This document shows, in pieces, positions 43,904 to 52,942 of a stretch of DNA of 64,000 nt. The DNA lies in assembly GCF_035944355.1 (NCBI RefSeq), contig NZ_DASZBH010000008.1:62001-126000 (forward strand), given 5' to 3'. The notes beneath the pieces are model-generated. The model saw only the letters and a program-made list of their open reading frames with translations. It was not told where the DNA came from and did not search any database. The translations under genes and the position numbers were made by a program. The number at the start of each line of letters is the position of its first letter. Within the stretch, counting starts at the first letter, position 1. The stretch comes from Frateuria_A sp035944355. GTDB lineage: Bacteria; Pseudomonadota; Gammaproteobacteria; Xanthomonadales; Rhodanobacteraceae.

Positions 43904-44371
43904 CTACCAGCCGCGTGCCAGTCCGGCCTCCAGCCGGTCGAGCAACGCTTCCTGGCTGGGCAGGATCTTCCCGCGCGCCGGTGCCAGCGCGAACCAGGCG
44001 ACGCGGTCGATCTCGGGAAAGCTGGCGCGCTGGCCGCTGTGTGGCGGCCACTCGAGTTCGAACAGGTTGCTGCGTAGCGCGTCCGGGTCGAAATCACCCT
44101 CGAGCGCGAACGCCTCGACCCATTTGCCGCCGCGCTGGCGCAGACGCCCCAGCGGATGCAGCGGCCCGACGGCCGGCACGCCGAGCTCTTCCTCGAACTC
44201 GCGCCGCGCGGCCGCTTCGGCCTCTTCCCCGGGCAGCAGCTCGCCCTTGGGCAGCATCCAGGCGCCCTCGTCGCGGCGGCGCCAGAACGGGCCGCCCGGG
44301 TGGGCGAGCAGCACCTGCACCGCGCCCTCGTGCTGGCGGTACATCAGGATGCCCGCGCTGATGATGGGCAT
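43904..44371 (-). CDS. NUDIX hydrolase
   Basis: This 155-aa NUDIX protein has a full box: GELLPGEEAEAAARREFEEE followed by LGV. The N-terminal ISAGILMYRQHEGAVQVLLA and the phrase HPGGPFWRRRDEGAWMLPKG are typical of a subgroup sometimes annotated as phosphohistidine phosphatase or MutT-like; the exact nucleotide substrate is open. The start at 44371 has a strong ribosome site (GGGAGG), whereas the frame extends further upstream without similarity. Confidence 0.87.
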   Translation of the reverse strand: MPIISAGILMYRQHEGAVQVLLAHPGGPFWRRRDEGAWMLPKGELLPGEEAEAAARREFEEELGVPAVGPLHPLGRLRQRGGKWVEAFALEGDFDPDALRSNLFELEWPPHSGQRASFPEIDRVAWFALAPARGKILPSQEALLDRLEAGLARGW

Positions 44372-44460
44372 GCGTCCTCCCACTGCGGCTGGTGCCGAGC
44401 CGACGTTCACCTGGCCCACGGTAACATCCGAGGCCGACTCGTTTTTTGCGGGAGACCGCC

Positions 44461-44727
44461 ATGGCCATCGGTTGGGCCGGCGACGGCGCCGTGCAGGACC
44501 AGATCGACGCGACCGTCAAGGACGCGATCAAGCGCGCACGCAGCAAGCTGCCGCAGGGGCCGAGCCTGAGCCACTGCGAGGAATGCGATGCGCCGATTCC
44601 CGAGGCGCGCCGCAAGGCCGTGCCCGGCGTGCGCCTGTGCGTGGCCTGCCAGGAAGCGCAGGACAAGGCGCAGCGCGCGGTCAGCGGCTACAACCGCCGC
44701 GGCAGCAAGGACAGCCAGTTGCGCTGA
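44461..44727 (+). CDS. DksA/TraR-family zinc-finger protein (YbiI-like)
   Basis: This 88-aa protein has the C4 zinc finger of the DksA/TraR family (CEECDAPIPEARRKAVPGVR then LCVACQ) but lacks the long coiled coil with the Asp tip of true DksA, like YbiI. It may bind RNA polymerase or be a small regulator; the role of YbiI-type proteins is not settled. The start has GGGAGA upstream. It is divergent from the NUDIX gene. Confidence 0.87.
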   Translation: MAIGWAGDGAVQDQIDATVKDAIKRARSKLPQGPSLSHCEECDAPIPEARRKAVPGVRLCVACQEAQDKAQRAVSGYNRRGSKDSQLR

Positions 44728-44884
44728 AGGCCGTCCGGACCGTTCGGGGCACATCCTGCTGGCCGGCGCCGGTATCCGCTGGCGTGTGAACCGCGCAGAG
44801 CTCCTCGACAACGCCGCCGAGCGCGCTTGCCTGGCTGCCACATGCCCCCATGCATGGAGCTGTTCGATTCACGGGAGTGCCCCA

Positions 44885-45751
44885 ATGCAAAATCCGAATG
44901 CTGAAGCCGCCGGCCAGTTCCGAATCGGCGGCGACATCCCGGTCAACCGCCTGGGATTCGGCGCCATGCGCATCACCGGCAAGGGCATCTGGGGCGCGCC
45001 GGCGGATCCGGAAGCCGCCCGCGCCACGCTGCGCGCGCTGCCCGAGCTGGGCGTCGACCTCATCGATACCGCCGACAGCTACGGCCCGGAGGTGAGCGAA
45101 AGCCTGATCCGCGAAGTGCTGTATCCGTACCGGGGCCTGCTGATCGCCACCAAGGGCGGCCTGACCCGCCACGGGCCGGACATCTGGGCGCCGGTGGGCC
45201 GTCCGGAGTACCTGCGCCAATGCGTGCTGATGAGCCTGCGCCGGCTGGATGTGGAGCGCATCGACCTGTGGCAGTTGCACCGCATCGACGCCAAGGTGCC
45301 GCGCGAAGAGCAGTTCCAGGCGATCGCGGAGATGCGCAAGGAAGGCCTGATCCGCCACGTGGGCCTAAGCGAGGTGAACGTGGAGGAGATCGAGGCGGCG
45401 CGGCGCCACTTTCCCGTCGCCACCGTGCAGAACCTCTACAACCTGGCCAACCGCAAGAGCGAGCAGGTGCTGGAGTACTGCGCGCAGCAGGGCATCGGCT
45501 TCATTCCCTGGTATCCGCTGGCCGCCGGCGACCTGGCCGCGCCCGAGTCGGCATTGAGCCGCGTCGCCAAACGCCTGGGCGCGAGCAACGGCCAGGTCGC
45601 GCTGGCCTGGCTGCTCAGGCGGTCACCGGTGATGCTGCCGATTCCGGGCACTTCGAAGGAGGCCCACCTGCGCGAGAACGTGGCCGCCGCGCAGCTTGAG
45701 TTGTCGGACGAGGACTTCCGGGCGCTCGAGGCTCTGCCCACTGAGGCCTAA
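44885..45751 (+). CDS. Aldo/keto reductase
   Basis: This 288-aa NADPH-dependent TIM-barrel oxidoreductase has the catalytic tetrad: D and Y in LIDTADSYGP, K in LLIATKGGL, and H in LWQLHRIDA. The cofactor-binding C-terminal part reads PIPGTSKEAHLRENVAA. It acts on carbonyl compounds; a specific substrate is not visible. It is encoded upstream of dnaB, where many xanthomonads have the rpsF-rpsR-rplI genes, so the local order differs from that pattern. Confidence 0.9.
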   Translation: MQNPNAEAAGQFRIGGDIPVNRLGFGAMRITGKGIWGAPADPEAARATLRALPELGVDLIDTADSYGPEVSESLIREVLYPYRGLLIATKGGLTRHGPDIWAPVGRPEYLRQCVLMSLRRLDVERIDLWQLHRIDAKVPREEQFQAIAEMRKEGLIRHVGLSEVNVEEIEAARRHFPVATVQNLYNLANRKSEQVLEYCAQQGIGFIPWYPLAAGDLAAPESALSRVAKRLGASNGQVALAWLLRRSPVMLPIPGTSKEAHLRENVAAAQLELSDEDFRALEALPTEA

Positions 45752-45929
45752 CGGAGAAGGGCGCCCGCTTGCGTCGCGATGGTTCGGCCGGGCCGGTTTA
45801 CCCACCGCCTCCCACAGCTTATCCACAGACTTATTGTCTCGTCGGCTGAGAAGCCGCCGCGTATCCTCTCCCCTTCGTGTCCGCCGCGGTACTGCCGGCG
45901 GCGCGGATGCCTGCGAGGAAACCCAGCCC

Positions 45930-47327
45930 ATGTCCTTTGTCCCCGAGCGCAAGAGCGGCCACCCATCCGCCGTCGAGGCGCTGCGCGTGCCGCCGCATTC
46001 GATCGATGCCGAGCAGGCGGTGCTGGGCGGCCTGATGCTCGCCCCCGACGCGCTGGACAAGGTGGCGGACAAACTGGGCGAAGGCGACTTCTACCGCAAG
46101 GACCATCGGCTGATCTGGCGCGCGATCAACGAACTGGCCAACAAGGGCATGCCCTGCGACGCGGTGACCCTGGGCGACTGGTTCGAGGCCAACGGCCTGG
46201 CCGACATGGTCGGCGGGGCGAGCTACCTGATCGAGCTGGCCAACGCCACGCCGAGTGCGGCCAACATCGCCGCCTATGGCGACATCGTTCGCGAGAAATC
46301 CGTGCTGCGGCAGCTGATCGACGCCGGCACCTCGATCACCGAGGACGGCTACCGTCCCGAGGGCAAGAGCGTGCAGGAGGTGCTGGAGAGCGCCGAGCAG
46401 GCGGTCTTCAAGATCGCCGAGTCCGGTGCGCGCGGCAAGAAGGATTCGGTATCCATGCGCGAGGCGGTCAAGGACGCCTTCCGCCTGCTTACCGAGCGCT
46501 ATGAGAACCGCGGCCAGCTCACCGGCATCTCCACCGGCTTCAACGACCTGGACGAGCTGACCTCCGGCCTGCAGCCGTCGGACCTGATCATCGTCGCGGC
46601 GCGTCCCTCGATGGGCAAGACCGCCTTCTCTGTGAACCTCGCCGAGGCCGCCGCGCTGCGCGCGAAGAAGGCGGTGGTGATCTTCTCGATGGAAATGTCC
46701 GCCTCGCAGCTGGCCTTCCGCCTGATCTCCTCGATCGGCCGCATCCACCAGCAGCACCTGCGCAACGGCGACCTGTCCGAAGAGGACTGGCCGCGCGTGA
46801 CCAACGCGATCGCGATCCTCTCCGAGGCCAAGATCTTCATCGACGACACGCCCGGCCTCTCGCCGGTGGAGCTGCGTTCGCGCGCGCGCCGCCTGCACCG
46901 CGAGCACGGCGGCCTGGGACTGATCGTGATCGACTACCTGCAGCTGATGCAGGTGCCCGGAAACAAGGAGAACCGCGCCACCGAGATTTCAGAAATCTCC
47001 CGTTCACTCAAGGGCCTCGCCAAGGAGCTGAACGTGCCGGTGATCGCCCTGTCGCAGTTGAACCGCTCGCTGGAACAGCGCGCCGACAAGCGCCCGATGA
47101 TGTCCGACCTGCGCGAGTCGGGCGCCATCGAGCAGGACGCCGACGTGATCATGTTCATCTACCGCGACGAGTACTACAACAAGGAATCGCCGGACAAAGG
47201 CCTGGCCGAGATCATCATCGGCAAGCAGCGAAACGGCCCCACCGACACGGTCAAGCTGACCTTCCTCGGCCACTACACCAAGTTCGAGAACTACGCGCCG
47301 GATTCGTTCGTGGGGTCGTTCGATTGA
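45930..47327 (+). CDS. dnaB: Replicative DNA helicase DnaB
   Basis: DnaB is the hexameric helicase that unwinds DNA at the replication fork. The 465-aa protein has the N-terminal domain (PPHSIDAEQAVLGGLMLAPD), linker helix and RecA-like domain with Walker A ARPSMGKTAF, Walker B LIVIDYLQLM, LSQLNRSLEQR and the DNA-binding GKQRNGPTDTVKLTF. The start has a GAGGAAA ribosome site. A heptamer-repeat element begins 4 bp after the stop. Confidence 0.97.
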   Translation: MSFVPERKSGHPSAVEALRVPPHSIDAEQAVLGGLMLAPDALDKVADKLGEGDFYRKDHRLIWRAINELANKGMPCDAVTLGDWFEANGLADMVGGASYLIELANATPSAANIAAYGDIVREKSVLRQLIDAGTSITEDGYRPEGKSVQEVLESAEQAVFKIAESGARGKKDSVSMREAVKDAFRLLTERYENRGQLTGISTGFNDLDELTSGLQPSDLIIVAARPSMGKTAFSVNLAEAAALRAKKAVVIFSMEMSASQLAFRLISSIGRIHQQHLRNGDLSEEDWPRVTNAIAILSEAKIFIDDTPGLSPVELRSRARRLHREHGGLGLIVIDYLQLMQVPGNKENRATEISEISRSLKGLAKELNVPVIALSQLNRSLEQRADKRPMMSDLRESGAIEQDADVIMFIYRDEYYNKESPDKGLAEIIIGKQRNGPTDTVKLTFLGHYTKFENYAPDSFVGSFD

Positions 47328-47331
47328 AGGC

Positions 47332-47477
47332 GGGGAACGGGGAACGGGGAACGGGGAACGTGCAGTCCGCGCGCGCCGGTGGGGTGCGGCCTGGTGTCGC
47401 TGCCGCTGCTGGGCAATGCGCAAGCGCGCCGGGTCACCGCACACTCGACGTTCCCCGTTCCCCGTTCCCCGTTCCCC
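47332..47477. repeat. Facing heptamer arrays: 4x GGGGAAC and 4x GTTCCCC between dnaB and alr
   Basis: Four perfect tandem GGGGAAC units (47332-47359) and four GTTCCCC units (47450-47477) form a >28-bp inverted repeat around a 90-bp spacer. The left array starts 4 bp after the dnaB stop and the right one ends 10 bp before the alr ATG, so alr may be translated from a hairpin-loaded leader. A second element of the same kind lies at 52446-52577. Confidence 0.85.
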
Positions 47478-47487
47478 GCTCCAACCC

Positions 47488-48576
47488 ATGAGCCGCACCA
47501 CCACCGCCACCATCCACCTGGGCGCCCTGCGCCACAACCTCGCGCGCATCCAGGCGATGGCCGCGCCTGCGCGCGTTATGGCGGTGGTCAAGGCCGATGC
47601 CTACGGCCATGGCCTGGAGCGCGTCGCCCGCGCACTGGATGCGCAAGCGGAATGTTTCGCCGTGGCGGCGCTGGGCGACGGCCTGCGCCTGCGCGCGGCC
47701 GGGCATCGCCAGCGCATCGTCGTGCTGTCCGGCCCGGACCAGCCCGGCGACATCGCGGAGATGCAGCGCCTGCAACTGGACGCGGCGATCCACCACGAGT
47801 CGCAATTGCATTGGCTGGCCGAAGCCAAGCCGGGACGCGGCCGCCTGCGCGTGTGGCTGAAGATCGACAGCGGCATGCATCGCCTGGGCTTCGCCCCCGA
47901 GCGTGTGGCGCAGGTGCACGCGCGCCTAGCCGCGATGCCGGGGCTCGATCCGCAGATAGGCCTGCTCAGCCACTTTTCCGATTCGGAAGTCTTCGATGGC
48001 GCGCAGACCCGCGCGCAGATCGAGCGCTTTGCCGCGGCCACCCGCGGCCTGGACGGCCCCCGCTCACTGTCCAACTCCGCGGCCGTGCTGGGCTGGCCCG
48101 AAGCGCGCGCCGACTGGGTGCGCACCGGCGGCCTGCTGTACGGCCTGTCGGTGGTGGAGGGCAAAAGCGGCGCCGACTTCGGCTTCCGCCCTGCGATGAC
48201 ACTGGCCACGCGGCTGATCGCCATCAACGTCGTCGGCAAGGGCGAGTCGATCGGTTACAACGGCACCTGGACCTGCCCGCAGGACATGGCCGTAGGCGTC
48301 GCCGCCGTAGGCTATGGCGACGGCTATCCACGCAGCGCGGCCAGCGGCACGCCGGTGCTGGTCGGCGACACCCGCGTGCCGCTGATCGGCCGCGTCTCGA
48401 TGGACCTGATCACGCTGGATCTGCGCGATGCGCCGCGGGCCAAGGTGGGCGACCGCGTCATCCTGTGGGGCGAAGGCCTGCCGGCAGAAACCGTCGCGCG
48501 CCACGCCGGCACCATCGGCTACGACCTCACCTGCGGCATGACCCGCCGCGTGCTGTTCGTCGAGGACGAAAGCTGA
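47488..48576 (+). CDS. alr: Alanine racemase Alr
   Basis: Alr interconverts L- and D-alanine to supply peptidoglycan. The 362-aa PLP enzyme has the lysine in AVVKADAYGHG, the SGMHRLGF and SHFSDSE segments, and the second catalytic tyrosine in ESIGYNGTW. VGYGDGYPRSA and GRVSMDLITLD are typical. The start at 47488 directly follows the GTTCCCC array and has no evident ribosome site. Confidence 0.96.
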   Translation: MSRTTTATIHLGALRHNLARIQAMAAPARVMAVVKADAYGHGLERVARALDAQAECFAVAALGDGLRLRAAGHRQRIVVLSGPDQPGDIAEMQRLQLDAAIHHESQLHWLAEAKPGRGRLRVWLKIDSGMHRLGFAPERVAQVHARLAAMPGLDPQIGLLSHFSDSEVFDGAQTRAQIERFAAATRGLDGPRSLSNSAAVLGWPEARADWVRTGGLLYGLSVVEGKSGADFGFRPAMTLATRLIAINVVGKGESIGYNGTWTCPQDMAVGVAAVGYGDGYPRSAASGTPVLVGDTRVPLIGRVSMDLITLDLRDAPRAKVGDRVILWGEGLPAETVARHAGTIGYDLTCGMTRRVLFVEDES

Positions 48577-48654
48577 CGGGCGTTTCGGCCCCGGCCATCT
48601 CGCCCTGTACGAAGGAGCCGGGCTAAGCTCGCCGCTCCACTCCGGGACACTTCC

Positions 48655-50046
48655 ATGGCCAAAGCCAAGACCGCCTATGTCTGCACCGATTGCGGTGCGG
48701 AGCACTCCAAATGGCAGGGCCAGTGCGTCGAGTGCGGCGTGTGGAACACGCTGAGCGAAGTGGTGCTGACGCCGGCGTCCACGGCGAAGGCGTCGGTGGG
48801 TGCCCAGCGCTCCAGCTACGCCGGCAATGCGGCCGGTTCGGCCAGGGTCACGCCGCTCACGGCGGTGGCGCTGACCACCGAGGCGCGCACGCATACGGGT
48901 ATCGGTGAACTGGATCGCGTGCTCGGCGGCGGCCTGGTGCAAGGTTCGGTGGTGCTGATCGGCGGCGATCCGGGCATCGGCAAGTCCACCCTGCTGCTGC
49001 AGATGCTCGGCACGCTGGGGACGCACCTGGCCAGCGTCTACGTCACCGGCGAGGAGTCGCTCTCGCAGGTGGCCGCGCGCGCGCAGCGCCTGGGCCTGCC
49101 GCTGGAGCCGCTGCAGGCGCTGGCCGAGACCTGCATCGAGCGCATCCTGGAGCAGGCGATCGCCACGCGGCCGCACGTGCTGGTGATCGACTCGATCCAG
49201 ACCATCTGGACCGAGCTGCTCACCGCAGCGCCCGGCTCGGTGAGCCAGGTGCGCGAGTCGGCCGCCAAGCTCACGCGCTTCGCCAAGGAGACCGGGACCA
49301 GCGTGTTCCTGGTCGGGCACGTGACCAAGGAGGGCGGCATCGCCGGCCCGCGCGTGCTCGAACACATGGTGGACGCGGTGCTGTACTTCGAGGGCGAGTC
49401 GGGCAGCCGCTTTCGCGTGCTGCGGGCGTTCAAGAACCGCTTCGGCGCGGTCAACGAGCTGGGCGTGTTCGCGATGTCGGACAAGGGGCTGCGCGAGGTG
49501 CCCAACCCCTCGGCGATCTTCCTTTCCGCGCACTCGGGCCCGACTTCCGGCAGCGCCGTGATGGTCACCCGCGAGGGCACCCGCCCGCTGCTGGTCGAGG
49601 TGCAGGCTTTGGTCGACCAGTCGTCGCTGGGCAATCCGCGCCGCGTCGCGCTCGGCCTGGAGCAGAACCGCCTGGCCATGCTGCTGGCGGTGCTGCACCG
49701 GCATGGCGGCGTGGCGGCCTACGACCAGGACGTGTTCGTCAACGTGGTCGGCGGCATCCGCGTGCAGGAGACCGCGGCGGACCTGCCGGTGCTGCTGGCG
49801 GTGCTGTCCTCGCTGCGCGACCGTCCGCTGCCGGACAAGACCATCGCCTTTGGCGAGGTCGGCCTCTCCGGCGAGATCCGCCCCGTGCCCAACGGCGAGG
49901 AGCGCCTGAAGGAAGCGGCCACCCACGGGTTTCGCCGCGCCATCGTGCCCAAGGCCAACGCGCCGAAGAAGGGCAAGCTGGGCGAGATGGAAGTGATCGG
50001 CGTGGAGCGCCTGGCGCAGGCCATCGACGCCTGCCGCGACGCCTGA
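48655..50046 (+). CDS. radA: DNA repair protein RadA
   Basis: RadA helps branch migration in recombination and stalled-fork repair. The 463-aa protein starts with a C4 zinc finger (CTDCGAEHSKWQGQCVECG). It then has the RecA-like ATPase with Walker A GGDPGIGKSTL, the RadA-specific KNRFG motif (RAFKNRFGAVNE), and a C-terminal Lon-protease-like domain (SSLRDRPLPDKTIAFGEVGL). The dnaB-alr-radA order is conserved in xanthomonads. Confidence 0.96.
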   Translation: MAKAKTAYVCTDCGAEHSKWQGQCVECGVWNTLSEVVLTPASTAKASVGAQRSSYAGNAAGSARVTPLTAVALTTEARTHTGIGELDRVLGGGLVQGSVVLIGGDPGIGKSTLLLQMLGTLGTHLASVYVTGEESLSQVAARAQRLGLPLEPLQALAETCIERILEQAIATRPHVLVIDSIQTIWTELLTAAPGSVSQVRESAAKLTRFAKETGTSVFLVGHVTKEGGIAGPRVLEHMVDAVLYFEGESGSRFRVLRAFKNRFGAVNELGVFAMSDKGLREVPNPSAIFLSAHSGPTSGSAVMVTREGTRPLLVEVQALVDQSSLGNPRRVALGLEQNRLAMLLAVLHRHGGVAAYDQDVFVNVVGGIRVQETAADLPVLLAVLSSLRDRPLPDKTIAFGEVGLSGEIRPVPNGEERLKEAATHGFRRAIVPKANAPKKGKLGEMEVIGVERLAQAIDACRDA

Positions 50047-50065
50047 CCAGGCAAGCCGGCGCTTG

Positions 50066-50881
50066 CTACAGCTGCGGCACCGGCCGATGCAGGATCAGCT
50101 CGAGCACGAACTTCGAGCCGAAGAACGCCAGCACCAGCACCGCCATGCCGATCAGCGTGAGGTTGACCGCGCGGCGCCCGCGCCAGCCGTGCTTCCAGCG
50201 GCCATAGAGCAGTACGCCGAACACCAGCCACGCCACGATCGACAGCACGGTCTTGTGCACCAGGTGCTGGCCGAACAGGTTGCCCACGAACAGTGCGCCG
50301 GTGACCAGCGTCAGCGTCAGCAGTGCGAAGCCGGCGGCGATCAACCGGAACAGCAGCATCTCGGTCAGCGTCAGCGGCGGCAGGGCGCGCAGCCAGGGAC
50401 CGAACTGGCGGTGGCGCAGGCCGCGGTCCTGCACCGCCAGTCCGATCGCGAGCACGGCGGCGATCGAGAGCAGGCTGAAGGCCACCAGTGCCACCGTCAC
50501 GTGCAGCTTGATCTGCCAGTCCATCGCCACCGGCATCGTCGGTGGCGCCAGGAAACTGTCCACGGCCAGCAGCAGCGCCGACAACGGAAACACCGCCACG
50601 CCGAGCGCCGCGACGGGGCGGCTGAGGTTCACCAGCAGGGTGAGCGCGGACACCACGCAGGCCACCAGCGACAGCGCCGCGAAGAAATGCAGGTCCAGCG
50701 CGCCGCGGTGCATCCCCAGCAGCACGCCGGCATGCGCCAGCACCGCGAGCGTCGCCACCCCCAGCGCCGGGCGCTGCCATGCGGCCGGTGCACTCGTCGC
50801 CGGCCCGAACAGCGGCCGCGCCAGCAGGCCGCAGGCGAGCAGGTAGCAGACGATGGAGAAGATCGAGAGCGCGGGCAGCAT
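50066..50881 (-). CDS. ypjD: CcsA/YpjD-type inner-membrane protein
   Basis: This 271-aa polytopic protein of the cytochrome-c-assembly-like family has eight predicted helices, for example ALSIFSIVCYLLACGLLARP and WQIKLHVTVALVAFSLLSIA. The position next to and divergent from ffh is highly conserved and identifies it as YpjD (CorB-linked in E. coli). A second ATG six codons upstream (GTG at 50899) is possible. The exact role is unknown. Confidence 0.85.
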   Translation of the reverse strand: MLPALSIFSIVCYLLACGLLARPLFGPATSAPAAWQRPALGVATLAVLAHAGVLLGMHRGALDLHFFAALSLVACVVSALTLLVNLSRPVAALGVAVFPLSALLLAVDSFLAPPTMPVAMDWQIKLHVTVALVAFSLLSIAAVLAIGLAVQDRGLRHRQFGPWLRALPPLTLTEMLLFRLIAAGFALLTLTLVTGALFVGNLFGQHLVHKTVLSIVAWLVFGVLLYGRWKHGWRGRRAVNLTLIGMAVLVLAFFGSKFVLELILHRPVPQL

Positions 50882-51035
50882 GGCGTGCAAGTGTGGCACA
50901 CGGCCTGCGCAGGGTGCATTGGCCGGGAATCCGCCTGGATCGCGAGATGATCGTTCGGGCGGCCCGGTACGGGGCGCACGAGGGCCGTGGTCGCCTCCCG
51001 TATACTAGGCGCTTTCCGCATCGCCCCAGCCAGCC

Positions 51036-52418
51036 ATGTTCGAATCGCTCAGCCAACGCCTCTCCGCCACCGTCAACCGCCTGCGCGGGCGCGGGCGGCT
51101 GACCGAGGAAAACATCCGCGAGTCCCTGCGCGAGGTGCGCATCGCGCTGCTGGAGGCCGACGTCGCGCTGCCTGTGGTGCAGGCGCTGATCGAGCGGGTC
51201 AAGGTGCGCGCGGTCGGCCAGGAAGTATTGAAGAGTCTTTCGCCGGGCCAGGCGCTGGTGAAGGTGGTGAGCGAGGAGCTGACCAAGGTGATGGGCACGG
51301 CCAACGCCGAGCTCAACCTCGCCCAGCAGCCGCCCGCGGTGGTGCTGATGGCCGGCCTGCAGGGCGCGGGCAAGACCACCACGGTGGCCAAGCTCGCCCG
51401 CTTCCTCACCGAGCGCAAGAAAAAGAAGGTGATGGTGGTCAGCTGCGACGTCTACCGTCCGGCCGCCATCGAGCAGCTGCGCACGCTGGCCGAACAGGTC
51501 GGCGTGAAGTTCTTCCCGTCCGAGGCGGGCCAGAACCCGGTCGACATCGCCAAGGCGGCGATCGCCGCCGCCCGCCGCGAAGTGGTCGACGTGCTGCTGG
51601 TCGACACCGCCGGCCGCCTGCACATCGACGAGGCGATGATGGTCGAGATCAAGGCGCTGCACGCCGCGATCACGCCGGTCGAGACGCTGTTCGTGGTCGA
51701 CTCGATGACCGGCCAGGATGCCGCCACCACCGCCAAGGCCTTCAGCGAGGCGCTGCCGCTCACCGGCGTGGTGCTGACCAAGACCGACGGCGACGCCCGC
51801 GGCGGCGCCGCGTTGTCGGTGCGCTACGTCACCGGGCGGCCGATCAAGTTTCTTGGCGCCGGCGAGAAGACCGATGCGCTGGAGCCTTTCCATCCCGATC
51901 GCGTGGCCCAGCGCATCCTGGGCATGGGCGACGTGCTCTCGCTGGTGGAGGAGGTCGAGCGCAAGGTCGACCAGGAGAAGGCGCAGCAGCTCGCCCAGAA
52001 GGTGATGAAGGGCAAGCGCTTCGACTTGAACGACATGCGCGACCAGCTTGAGCAGATGAACAACATGGGCGGCATCGCCGGCCTGATGGACAAGCTGCCC
52101 GGCGTCTCCAGCCTGCCCGACAACGTCAAGTCCAAGGTCAACGACAACGAGATCAAGCGCATGGTGGCGATCATCGGCTCGATGACGCCGAAGGAGCGCC
52201 GCCATCCCGACCTGCTCAACGGTTCGCGCCGCGCCCGCGTGGCGCGCGGCTCGGGCACCCAGCCGGCCGACGTCAACCGCCTGCTCAAGCAGTACATGCA
52301 GATGGAGAAGATGATGTCCAAGCTCTCCAAGGGCGGCACCAAGGGCCTGCTGCGGCAGATGCGCGGGGCCATGAAGGGCATGGGCGGGATGGGAGGCGGA
52401 TTTCCGCCGATGAGGTGA
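51036..52418 (+). CDS. ffh: Signal recognition particle protein Ffh
   Basis: Ffh binds 4.5S RNA and signal sequences and targets ribosomes to the membrane. The 460-aa protein has the N-domain, a GTPase G-domain with MAGLQGAGKTTTVAKLARF, DTAGRLHIDE and TKTDGDARGG, and a methionine-rich M-domain (MRDQLEQMNNMGGIAGLMDK, MQMEKMMSKLS) ending in GGGFPPM. The heptamer-repeat element and then rpsP follow. Confidence 0.97.
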   Translation: MFESLSQRLSATVNRLRGRGRLTEENIRESLREVRIALLEADVALPVVQALIERVKVRAVGQEVLKSLSPGQALVKVVSEELTKVMGTANAELNLAQQPPAVVLMAGLQGAGKTTTVAKLARFLTERKKKKVMVVSCDVYRPAAIEQLRTLAEQVGVKFFPSEAGQNPVDIAKAAIAAARREVVDVLLVDTAGRLHIDEAMMVEIKALHAAITPVETLFVVDSMTGQDAATTAKAFSEALPLTGVVLTKTDGDARGGAALSVRYVTGRPIKFLGAGEKTDALEPFHPDRVAQRILGMGDVLSLVEEVERKVDQEKAQQLAQKVMKGKRFDLNDMRDQLEQMNNMGGIAGLMDKLPGVSSLPDNVKSKVNDNEIKRMVAIIGSMTPKERRHPDLLNGSRRARVARGSGTQPADVNRLLKQYMQMEKMMSKLSKGGTKGLLRQMRGAMKGMGGMGGGFPPMR

Positions 52419-52445
52419 GGTGGGGTGGGGCAGGGACTGGGGACT

Positions 52446-52577
52446 GGGGAACGGGGAACGGGGAACGGGGAACGGGGAACGTGTCGACCCGGAAACTGAT
52501 CCCATCCTCGCTTCGTAATACGTGCTTGCGGAAAGCCGCCAAGTTGCGATGCCCCCGTTCCCCGTTCCCCGTTCCCC
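52446..52577. repeat. Facing heptamer arrays: 5x GGGGAAC and 3x GTTCCCC between ffh and rpsP
   Basis: Five GGGGAAC units (52446-52480, preceded by degenerate GGGGACT) and three GTTCCCC units (52557-52577) face each other around a 76-bp spacer. It is the same design as the 47332 element, and again begins just after a stop codon (ffh). The spacers of the two elements are not similar. The 5' leader of the rpsP operon follows. Confidence 0.85.
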
Positions 52578-52682
52578 GCCCAGGTCTTCCCTTTTCCCGA
52601 AATTCCACTAAAATGCCGCGTTTACCGCGCGCGGATCCCGTGCGTGCTGCCGGTCTCGCCGGCACCTCTGGAGCTTTTACTT

Positions 52683-52940
52683 ATGGTCAAGATTCGTCTT
52701 TCGCGCGGCGGCGCCAAGGGCCGTCCGTTCTACCACGTCGTCGTGACCGACCAGCGCAACAAGCGCGACGGTCGCAGCATCGAGAACGTGGGCTTCTACA
52801 ATCCGGTCGCCTCCGGCAAGGACAAGCGCCTCGAGCTCAACGTCGAGCGCGTGAACGAGTGGGTGGGCAAGGGCGCCCAGCTGACCGACAAGGTCGCCGC
52901 CCTGCTCAAGGAAGCCGGCAAGCAGCAGGCAGCCGCTTAA
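52683..52940 (+). CDS. rpsP: 30S ribosomal protein S16 (bS16)
   Basis: This 85-aa ribosomal protein of the 30S body starts MVKIRLSRGGAKGRPFYHVV and continues TDQRNKRDGRSIENVGFYNP, the standard S16 sequence, with a Lys/Ala-rich end. It is the first gene of the classical rpsP-rimM-trmD-rplS operon. Confidence 0.98.
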   Translation: MVKIRLSRGGAKGRPFYHVVVTDQRNKRDGRSIENVGFYNPVASGKDKRLELNVERVNEWVGKGAQLTDKVAALLKEAGKQQAAA

Positions 52941-52942
52941 AG

